In this document: piece by piece, positions 9,368 through 18,198 of the stretch
Layout of the letters: the number at the start of each line of letters is the position of its first letter
Position numbering within the stretch: position 1 is the stretch's first letter
From: Setomelanomma holmii
Taxonomy: Eukaryota > Ascomycota > Dothideomycetes > Pleosporales > Phaeosphaeriaceae
NCBI GenBank assembly: GCA_010015745.1
Contig: ML978201.1
Location: forward strand, 194,185-232,387
Length of the DNA: 38,203 nt
Direction: 5' to 3'
Program-made: the position numbers and the translations under genes
The notes under the pieces: generated by a model
The model's database searches: none
The model's input: only the letters and a program-made list of their open reading frames with translations
Told to the model about the DNA's origin: nothing

Positions 9368-11387
9368 ATGTCGCAGCCACAACCCAGCACGCCGCATGGT
9401 AAGTCTTATTCTTGCTTCCTGCTTCCAAGCGCTACAGAAGTCACTTTAGGTGCACCATCTCTTCGCTCTTTTTATAGCCTCAGAGATGTCGAGCTGACTT
9501 GTCGGCTAGCTATGCATAATGGTGCTCAATTGCAGCTTCCCAGCAACCCCATGACTGGGAGAAGACAACAGACCACAGCAGACTTTCGACCACCACAATT
9601 ACGACACCTACATTCCCTGGCAGGTTCAAGCATAGGAAGATATGCAACAGATCCCTAGGACCATATGGGTCACCAACGACCTGGGCAGGATCGGAATTAT
9701 ACAGCACCAACAAGACTGCGAAGAAATGGAACAAACAGAACCAACCTTACCAGCCATACTGGCCGTACTGTCGGCCTGACGAACACAAGCGATCGCGCAG
9801 AAAAAAAGCAAGAGCAGACTGTCGATATTGAAAACGACTACTTTGCGCTGAACCCATGGTACAACCAACAGAAGGATAAACCGGTCTTCGGCCTCGGCGC
9901 GCCAATTCCACGAACTGTTCGCCGTGGAATGTGGTGGGGAAGGCGGGATCTGAGGAACTCGCCTCAAAAGGTGGGCGAAACTCACGATGAAGGCGGCATG
10001 GATCGACAAGATGGAGTTGACTTCGACAAAGACCTGGGTAGGTCTATCGCCGAACACGTATCGCTAGGAAGAGAGCAATGCTGATGAGCTTTGGATCAGA
10101 TCTCGCCAATGACTCGGAAGAAACTCTAGTACCGCCTGAGCACGATCGTCACACTCAAATAAGACAACCTTCGGATTACTTTCAGTCATCTCCGCATACC
10201 AACCACGAATGTTCGACTCGACAACCGACTGAAGGCATCGAGCGAAGTCTACATCGACATGACCACAAACAAGAGCCTCAAGAACGCGCTCCAGTCAACG
10301 AGCACGGATTGGCCTACACTAACGACCACGATGCACCTGCCCGGCATCAATTTGGACTTGCTGACGGTCTGCCTCCGCTTCAAGAGCTTGACTCCCGGAC
10401 CACCACTCAGAGCGAGAAAGAGAAAGGATGAAATCCAACAGTGGGCTCAACAAGCGCAGCAAGACTACTACACTCAGTATCGCAACCCGGTAGCAAGACT
10501 GCGTGCACAATATCCGCAAGCCCTAGCAGAGTTCCTCGCGACCTTCGTCTATCTTTTCCTCGGCATATGCGTCAACTTGTCCGTTGCGACATCGAAGTCG
10601 ACAACCGGGAGCTTTGAGACCCAAGCGTGGGGCTGGGGCTTCGCGGTCATGATCGAAATCTATCTCGGTAGTGGCGTGAGTGGTGCGCATCTCAGCCCGA
10701 CAATCTCGCTATCACTCATGTTCTACCGAGGTTTTCCATGGAGAATGGCTTTCGTATACATATGTGTGCAGATGCTAGCTGGACTCTGTGCTGGAGCACT
10801 TGCATTTGGGTGAGTGCTGAGATTATCCCGCGCGGCTATTACTTTTACTGACATTTCTTTGACTTTACCGGGACGCTATTCACGCAGCTGATCCGGAATT
10901 GACGATTGAGATAACAGGAGGCGCAATGTTCCCCAAAGGTCCTTCATTCAGCACAGCGGGTGGTCTCTTCAACGACTTCGTCTATATGGCCATCTATGTG
11001 TGTATGGCATTTGCCTTGGGCGATGACCAGAACTCGACACCAGGGCAAGGCATGACTGCTCTCATCTTTGGCCTGACTGGCTTTGTGACGATGATCGCAC
11101 TTGGCTACAACACTGGTTTAAGCATTTCGCCGGCGCGAGATCTGGGTCCGAGGCTTCTTGGACTCTGGGCTGGGTACGACGAAGCTTTCAAGGGCGGCTA
11201 TTGGTGGTATGGGTTAAGGGGCGCATCAATCAGCGGTGCGTTTTTCGGTAGGCTTATGTACGATTTGTTTATCTTCGTGGGTGGAGAGTCGCCCGTGAAC
11301 TACAGATGGTCGGAAGCAGGAGACATCAAGTGGAAAGGAAAGGAGGCGAAGAGGCAGGCGAAGGACAAGATTCAGCGCATAGCATAA
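9368..11387 (+). CDS. MIP-family aquaglyceroporin-like channel, probably damaged
   Basis: The C-terminal 320 residues are clearly a major intrinsic protein. QYRNPVARLRAQYPQALAEF leads into the helices, the first half-helix reads GVSGAHLSPTISLS, and the second reads NTGLSISPARDLGPR. Both canonical Asn-Pro-Ala boxes therefore carry Ser in place of Asn (SPT and SPA). The N-terminal region resembles the long cytosolic tail of fungal aquaglyceroporins (NPWYNQQKDKPVFGLG near 9848, PRTVRRGMWWGRRDL near 9908). It switches frame near 10080, and again near 10425 with no intron of usable size, which suggests small indels. The last junction only keeps frame if the intron is 10810..10861, giving AFGLYRDAIHAADPEL, and that intron ends in TG rather than AG. 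The true start is uncertain: ATG 9665, or ATG 9368 with a donor at 9399. The family moves water, glycerol or small solutes at the plasma membrane. Function here is doubtful. Confidence 0.72.
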
Positions 11388-11806
11388 AGGATCATTTCGA
11401 GCCTCGCAAACAATTTCTTGAAAATCGAGGCACGACCGATTCATTGGAGTGCGCGGCCGAGTGAGTATGTGTTTAGTAGTACCTGATGTTCTGGCGGCGT
11501 CCAACGACATGGCGTGAGGCACGCACGGCACGCTTCGGCAGCCGTACCCGGAAATAGATACACTGGGCCGGATATTAACCTCAACCCTTTCGTCATTGCA
11601 AGAGCCCTTTCAACCGCAACGACCTTCCAGCATCCACCACGGCTCTCGAATGAGGTCAAACAGTCTGTACAAATATGTACTGAGCATTCCTACGTTTGTG
11701 TCGCATCTTCCCGCCATGTAAGCCCGCGTCAACCGTGTCCGCCAATCACGCGCCGTCATCCCAGATCTCGTTACCTGCCACAGAAGTCCATGCCTTAGAT
11801 GTAACA

Positions 11807-13135
11807 ATGCAGCCTCATAAGCGGAGCAAGCAACAGAGTGAGACTCTACACGGACCTACCACAGCACCAGTCCGTACCAACAACGACATGTCGGAATCAA
11901 CTATGACCGAAGTTGATGATCCGCCCAATGGCGATCTCGTCGTTGGGTATGAAGATGGAAAGAGCAGAGTTGGAATCAAGCAGAGATTGAAGCATTTCAC
12001 ATTTGCTTGGTTCTTGTCGACGATGAGTACGGGCGGACTTGCTCTCGCGCTGGCGGAGACACCGCATAAGTTTCGAGGTAACAAATTCCCATTCATTTCT
12101 TCCCCGCATGACAAATAGCTAATCACGAATGTAGGACTCTACACTATCGGCCTCATAGTCTTCATTTTCGACATGGCAGCTTTTATTCTCCTTTGCGCAT
12201 GCATGCTCGCTCGCTCATTCTTATATCCCCACCACTTCAAAAAAGCATTCATCCACCCCCAAGAATCTTTCTTCATCGGCTCCTTCTGGCTCAGCATTAG
12301 CGTCATCATCGGCGCCATCCAAGTCTATGGTATCACCTACGGGCCCGGCTACCCCTGGCTTATCGACACTGTATACGTCCTGTACTGGCTGTACGCCGCC
12401 TTCAGCCTCGTGAATTCAACATTGCAGTACTGGCTCCTCATACAATGGAGCACCGTGCGCCCCGTACCATTCACGCCCGCAATGTTTCTAGCCGGATACC
12501 CGGCTATGCTTACGGGCACGGTCGCGAGTCTAGTCGCGCCGTATCAGCCTGCCCATCGCGCGGTGCCGATTATCATATCTGGCCTTGCGTACAAGGGATT
12601 CGGGTACATGATCTCATTCGTGTGCATCGTGTACTTTGTTCGCTTACTGCTAGACAAGGGGATGCCGCCACCACAGCTGAGGCCCAGTTTGTTCATTCCC
12701 GTGGGAAGCATTGCGTATACAAGTGTCGCGCTGATCGGGCTGGCCGATGCTATCCCCACAAATCCGTCATACGGGTACTTCGCAAACCACCCCGAAGCGA
12801 AGCAAATTCTGCAAGTCATTGCACTTTTCGTGGGGATATTCATGTGGCTGTTCTCGTTTTGGATCTTTGCCATTGCCGTCCTGGGGAACTTTAGTGTCGT
12901 GGGAAAGATGTCGTTTTCGCTAACGTGGTGGGCCTTCATTTTTCCGAATGTTGGATTCATGCTTGCGACAAGCATGATTGGGGAGAAATTGGAGAGTCAG
13001 GCGATATTGTGGGTTGCAAGTGCAATTACGATTGGTCTGGTGGCGATCTGGATTGTGAGTATTGTTGGGTGTGTGAGGGCTGTTTGGCAGGGAAAGATCG
13101 TGTGGCCAGGTATGGATGAGGATAAGGATATGTAA
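11807..13135 (+). CDS. TDT-family C4-dicarboxylate/malic acid transporter
   Basis: Exons 11807..12077 and 12135..13135 with a 57-nt intron give 423 residues. The protein resembles the malic acid transporter branch (fission yeast mae1-like) of the TehA/SLAC1 tellurite-resistance/dicarboxylate transporter family. About ten hydrophobic helices are visible, beginning at FTFAWFLSTMSTGGLALALA just before the splice junction. Later landmarks are SFWLSISVIIGAIQVYG, PFTPAMFLAGYPAMLTGTVA, LRPSLFIPVGSIAYTSVALI and NFSVVGKMSFSLTWWAFIFP, all typical of the mae1 group. The first 55 residues are hydrophilic and cytosolic. ATG 11807 was chosen; ATG 11888 is an alternative. The expected role is plasma-membrane uptake or export of malate and related acids. 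It is codirectional with the aquaporin-like gene, 420 bp downstream. Confidence 0.88.
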
Positions 13136-13462
13136 TCGACAGCTTCTCCATTGGGGCTTCACACGAGGGACAGAAAGCGGGGTAGGAATGGAAGCGAGGA
13201 GCTTGAAAAATCCTTCATAGCAAAAAGAGCTGGAGGCGATGCAAGCTTGGAAGATTCCATGTACACGGAACGACGTTCAAGACTAAGCAAGGATGTGGTG
13301 TTCACATCAGTCTCGCATTCACCTTCAATCCTCGGCTGCAGGTTGTCGCCTAAGCAGCTCTGTGCATGACTCGTCGTCCACTTCACTGGGATGGGCTCCG
13401 AACCGTATTCACGCTGGATACTTTGCGGGCAACAGACGTCGCAGTCGCCCATGGATGATGTC

Positions 13463-14819
13463 TCAAGGCTCTCTTTCAAGCTCTTGTCTGACGTGTGCCC
13501 AGTTTTGTATTCCGACCCAGCACCTTGCGTCGTGGTCCACGACTTGGATTACGGTGCACGGAAGTATTGCTTCCAAGAACGACTGTTTGTGATATGCTTT
13601 GAGTATCACCTCAAGAGTACCCGTCCGCGAATGGCAATTTGGTTGGGATTTGGCTAGAAGATGGACGCCACCGTGGGAGTAAGCATCTCCAGAGCCTGCA
13701 TTGATACACAGCAATATATCTCCGAACTCGTAGTCAAACCGATACCCATGTGAGCACTTCTGAGGATTAAATCTGACATCTGTGGCAAGCCTGGAAGTGA
13801 GTGGGGCTGGACCTCTCTTCTGGTGTACTGTTCCTCGTGATAACCTTCGCAATCGCACCCGTGATGACAGACAAGGGCCCTGCTCAAAGCAGCAACGCGG
13901 TGACAATCGCGCCAGGCATCAGAATATCCGCCGGCTCGCCAGAACAGATCTGCGGCGCTAATGTCGTAGTCAACCAGAAGATCGTGACTTGCGTAGAGTA
14001 TGCCAAGTAAACTGTAGACTCTATCGCGGCTGTCTGCACAATTCACATCCTTCTGCACGTCCAGCAAGTCCCAAAATCTTCGCTGATCGTTGTATGTAGT
14101 GCGTAAGTGGTCCTCTTTTACACCAAGATGTTTCTCAAGGTGGGAGAAACCATACATTCGAAATGCTCCAGTGTTGGACTCACGATCGGGAGGAAAATTG
14201 GTTTCCTTAAATGCCCAGCCAAGATGGTTCCACCAAACAGCTTTTGCGTTCGAGAATATGACGGTGATCGAGGACGCCAAAAGAACCTCTTGCATGACCC
14301 ATGCTCGGGACCAGTATGAATCATTACCAATAGCATTCCAGCGGTTGGGCTCCTGGCAATTGTCATGTCTTGCACGCCCGGGTGTTGTCACCCATTCGTG
14401 CAGCTCTTCGTTCATGGTCTGTTGCCCAAGCCATATCAGGACTTCAGAAGAAGCTCGGTAAATCCCCCCCAAAAGTCTCACTTGGTGACTTCGCTCTTGA
14501 ACACATGCCTCATCAATGCAAATGGCATCAATCCAGAGTCTTTCCCTGACATGTCGTCTGTGAACCAGAACGTCTTTCCGAGCATGGAAGGTAGGACAAG
14601 TTTCCAGAAAGTTGTATATGTTCAACCCAACAAAAGACCGATGGCCGTTGACCATGATCATTGCAAACAACCATCATTAGAGCGAGTTGGAAGAGCTGTG
14701 ATCAAACGCATCGTGGGTTTGTCATAATCTAAAAGTTCGTATGTGAACGCCGTGTTGCTGTTTCTCGATGTGGTTGTTGACTGCGGCGCACTCGACAATC
14801 CCGAGCCCGAGCTCATCAT
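13463..14819 (-). pseudogene. HET-domain gene 1, core motif deleted
   Basis: HET proteins trigger heterokaryon incompatibility cell death. The N-terminal frame from ATG 14819 runs 53 codons (FTYELLDYDKPTMRLITALP, then DGCLQ) to a TGA at 14658-14660. The next frame opens at ATG 14661, overlapping that stop, and continues through MVNGHRSFVGLNIYNF, LWIDAICIDEACVQERSHQV, VLIWLGQ, YWSRAWVMQEVLLA and DSRDRVYSLLGIL to 13654. These are the standard HET blocks, but the block holding the Y..LSY.WG motif is absent. Comparison with HET gene 3 in this window places a loss of about 35 codons exactly at the frame switch. A further frame at 13463..13906 (FDYEFGDILLCINAGSGDAY) looks like the original C-terminus, reached by an intron or frameshift I could not settle. 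An annotation pipeline may call 13654..14661 as an intact protein. Confidence 0.65.
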
Positions 14820-15310
14820 TGCCACAGCTGTGAATGCAGCTAAAAGCTGGATTCAGGACACCGTGGTTGTCATGCGTGTTTCTGGCGGCAAGTGTTGACT
14901 GAAGTGATACCTGAAGAGGCGTTCACGAGAGAGACTCTTCGGGCGTCACTTGTAAAAGAATGGAGAGTAAAAACTCCTGTCAGATATAACAATGTATTCA
15001 CATATATCGTCAGTGGGATCAATCTTGTAATGATCAGAAAATGACTGTTGATTGTGTCATCTTCTGCTCGGTTGTCCCGGGTTCCTTTGCGCCGATTAGC
15101 GTGTTTCGTCCCAAGGCCCCTGTTTGATGAGACCGATCTGGCCTTAACGCGCTCGCTATTTAATAACTAGCCGTGCATCTGACACTTGTACTGTGGCTTA
15201 TCGTTCGAGAGATAGCCCTCTATCTGACAACTCCATATAGACTTGTTATAGTTCCATCAGATCGACATCCCAGAATGCCCGCAACGCGTGTTGGGTTATC
15301 CTATGGTCAT
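14820..15310. other. intergenic, nothing recognised
   Basis: No coding frame with recognisable content and no repeat is visible. The right end is the 3' flank of the xylanase pseudogene and the left end the promoter of HET gene 1. Confidence 0.4.
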
Positions 15311-16362
15311 CTACAAGCATTGCGAGTAATACGAATTCGACGCCTTGCACGAACCTGATGAGCAGCAAGTTCCGCCCTCCCAACCTTGGCCGCCACATTG
15401 TCCATATAGAGCCGCGCACTATCCACCATGAGCATCCCTATATACTTCGAGGCTTTACACCAAACACTCGCAGATCTACTTGGAGGAGTTACTGGTTCAG
15501 CAGATAAAGCCGCTGGCGGTGCAGAAGACGCCACTGGATCGGAGCCAGCAGTACCTTCCGGGACAGTAACTGTTGCGCTACCGCTAGAGAAATAGCCCTC
15601 AGTGGCAACAATATTGAAGGCTGTTAGTCGAGTTGAACATCAAGCCATCGAGGAGATTCATACTTGATAATTGAACCATGTTCCGAGCGTCGTATCCTGC
15701 ACGGCCCAGGCCTTGAGATGGTTTGCGACAGTGACAGTGCCGCTGCTACGTTTATTGGCTCGCACACTCCAGTACTGCTGGAATGTCGAAGTGCCATCGA
15801 TGGAAGGTTGGTTGGTGCGAGCCGTCTGCAGGATCTTGTACGTGCTGCCATCAGACAAGACACTTCCTTTAACGGTAGCTGCTGACGACGGGTCAAAGGT
15901 GCCAAAGTTCTCGACGATGTAGTAATCGATAAGCGGATTGCGCTACCAGCCGTAGACCGAGAGATACGAATTGCCAGTCGGGTTGTACGTCGCCTGATAG
16001 TTGATCACACGACTGAGCTATATTAGTACGATAATGTCGACGAAGCCTTGAGATGATTCATTGTGATATTTCACGAACCTAGCACTTCCTGGATTCCAGC
16101 CCTTACCACCAGCCAGATTCCCTCCCGTGCTTCATGGAATACTGTACTAGCCATCCGGACCGTTGGTATATGTAGCAGTCGCCCCACCCACGGTCCACTA
16201 TGAATAGTAGAAGCCGTTGTTGGTGCCTGTGGCGCTAGGGGTGCTGGCACGGGAAACTAGTCCAGTAGCATCCATTGCTGTAATCGCACGTTGAGCATGG
16301 ATGGGGACAGCAGCGGCCCTTAGGACCAAGACGAAGGCGGCGAGGACGTAAGAAGCAAACAT
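15311..16362 (-). pseudogene. GH11 endo-1,4-beta-xylanase with C-terminal CBM1, broken
   Basis: From ATG 16362 a signal peptide (MFASYVLAAFVLVLRAAA) leads into the GH11 fold: GTNNGFYYS, stop, WTVGGATATYTNGPDG, stop, YSIP, stop, STGGNLAGGKGWNPGSA. After an intron at about 16013..16078 come NPTGNSYLSVYGW, stop, RNPLIDYYIVENFGTF. Then SDGSTYKILQTARTNQPSID, the QYWSVR block and, after a second intron, VATEGYFSSGSATVTV. The four in-frame stops are TAG 16198-16200, TAG 16147-16149, TGA 16132-16134 and TAG 15943-15945. The nucleophile position, normally Glu in NPLIEYY, is Asp; the acid/base Glu in ATEGY is kept. A Ser/Pro linker ends in a frame change, after which the CBM1 (LYGQCGGQGWEGGTCCSSGS, ending SYYSQCL) is fully intact to its own stop at 15311. 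The gene is the divergent neighbour of the CE5 esterase. Confidence 0.92.
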
Positions 16363-16909
16363 GATGGCGGTAAGTATGAAGAAACAAAGGGTTCCTTCCG
16401 TTTCTAGGTGTTGTTGCGCCCCTGGTCGTTGTTTAAAGGACGACCGGGAATCCGGGGCCTCATAAGTTCGCTAACAGTTGCAACCGGGTAAATCTTGGCC
16501 TGGAACCATGTCACGCACGTTTCCGAGGTCAATCATTCAATTAGGCTTTGCTAGTTCTGGGGCCTTGTGCCTTTCTGCCGCTGGTTTAACCGTTCAGAGA
16601 CCGTTCAAGGTTGTCCTACTTGCTAGTGCAGTCGCTTGAAACATCACGTTGTCGTTCTATACACAAAAGCCAGTGAGCTGAAGGTTGAGTCTCCTATATG
16701 GATGAACTCAAGGGACATGTCTCTTCCGTTCGCCCTTGCAGCTATTAATCAGTTATGCGCATCTCCGGAAGACGCGTACCCCAAGCACCTAGAAAACCTA
16801 CTTATGCGATCTAGTTCAGTAGGCATGGCTATTTAACGTGTCCAACACGATGCTTTGCTACGCTCTCGTTGCACAAAGATCAGGCGTTCTCGCAACTTGA
16901 ACCACCATC
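16363..16909. promoter_or_regulatory. divergent promoter of xylanase pseudogene and acetylxylan esterase
   Basis: This 547-bp segment separates two divergent starts. It holds two matches to the relaxed XlnR/Xyr1 consensus GGNTAAA (GGGTAAA at 16486-16492 on plus; GGTTAAA on minus at 16585-16591) and a GGC(A/T)4 match (GGCTATT at 16827-16833). Two CreA-type SYGGRG matches are CCGGGG at 16452-16457 and CTGGGG at 16557-16562. These short motifs occur often by chance. Xylan induction and carbon repression are therefore a reasonable but unproven reading, helped by the identity of both flanking genes. Confidence 0.35.
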
Positions 16910-17859
16910 ATGCTTCTCACAGCTGCTTCTCTACTTCTTTTCGGGCAGTCCTCTGCCTCGCCACTCTCATCCCGGCAATCTTGCCCTGTCATTCATGTTT
17001 TCGGTGCACGTGAGACGACAGCCCCTACCGGATATGGTACTGCGGGCGTTGTTGTGAACCTCATTCTAAACTCTTATCCTGGCGCTACCTCTGAGGCCAT
17101 CACTTACTCGGCTTGCGGCGGACAATCGTCTTGCAGCGGTGTCAGCTATGCAAACTCTGTGGAACAGGGTGTCGCTGCTGTTACCGCTGCAGTGAACGCT
17201 TTCAATACGAAGTGCCCTAGCACGCAACTCGTGCTGGTCGGCTATTCGCAGGTCAGTCCTAACACATGTCTGTAAGACATGGCGAAATCCAGAACTAACA
17301 AAGACCATCACAGGGTGGCCAAATTTTTGACGACGCGTTTTGCGGTGGCGGCGACACCAACGAGGGCATCTCCAACACCGCAGTCCCCATCCAAGCTTCT
17401 GCCATCAGCCAGATCAAAGCGGCCATTTTCATGGGCGACCCACGCCACATTCCCGGACTATCCTACAACGTCGGAACATGTGCAGCATCCGGCTTCGCTC
17501 CACGACCAAGCGGCTTCCAGTGCCCCTCAGCAGCCAAGATCCAGAGCTACTGCGACGCAGCGGATCCGTACTGCTGCAATGGCAACGATGCGAATACACA
17601 TCAGGGCTATGGAACAGAATACGGCCAGGCGGCGCTGACGTTCGTCAAGTCCAAACTCAACGCTAGTAGCGGTGGCACGAGTCCTGCGACTTCCGCGGCT
17701 GCGAGCGCGCCAGCAACCGCGCCTACGACTGCTCCAGCAAGTGGAATGGTCGTGGCACAATATGGGCAGTGTGGCGGTCAGGGATGGACGGGGGGCACGA
17801 CCTGTGTTAGTCAATATACGTGCCAGGCAGCGAACTCGTACTATTCGCAGTGTTTGTGA
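16910..17859 (+). CDS. CE5 acetylxylan esterase (cutinase fold) with C-terminal CBM1
   Basis: Exons 16910..17251 and 17314..17859 around a 62-nt intron give 295 residues. The secreted enzyme should remove acetyl groups from xylan. The signal peptide is MLLTAASLLLFGQSSAS. The mature part starts CPVIHVFGARETTAP, typical of acetylxylan esterases. The nucleophile elbow GYSQGG is split by the intron exactly after Gln. The catalytic Asp lies in CDAADPYC and the His in HQGYGTEYG. IFDDAFCGGGDTNEG marks acetylxylan esterase rather than true cutinase. A Ser/Ala/Thr/Pro linker of about 30 residues follows, then a CBM1 starting AQYGQCGGQGWTGGTTC and ending SYYSQCL. All expected cysteines and aromatic residues of CBM1 are present. 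Its CBM1 resembles the one on the neighbouring dead xylanase, fitting a xylan-degrading gene pair. Confidence 0.93.
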
Positions 17860-18198
17860 AGTCATCTAGGGGGCTTTTTAAACCTGGTATTCTGACTTTT
17901 GGCCCGCACGTGAGAAGAATACAGCTTGTACTGCACCTATACACATGTCCAGTGCGAGGTGGTAAATTGGAATTGCAGTAAATCGGGATCATTATCAGGT
18001 CTTCACGACATCTCCATAATCGCCCAAGTTGACATCATCTATAAACAGCCTTCTCTCGTACACAGCTTTAATAAGCAGATAGCACCCGCTATGCAAGAAA
18101 TAACTTTTCCTTTCCGTCCGGAAGTTGGAAACTGAAGAATACACAAGAGAACTTCCACCAAAGATCAAACAATACACAACACCCCAGTAAATTGCCCA
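17860..18198. other. convergent 3' intergenic region, nothing recognised
   Basis: The stretch lies between the stop of the esterase (plus) and the stop of the SulP transporter (minus), so it holds two opposing 3' UTRs. Short open frames on both strands show no motif. Confidence 0.5.

Noticed and set aside
10881..10887. CACGCAG as the acceptor of the last aquaporin intron
   Set aside because: Using it gives GG plus C and then an in-frame TGA, and drops the expected YRDAI block.
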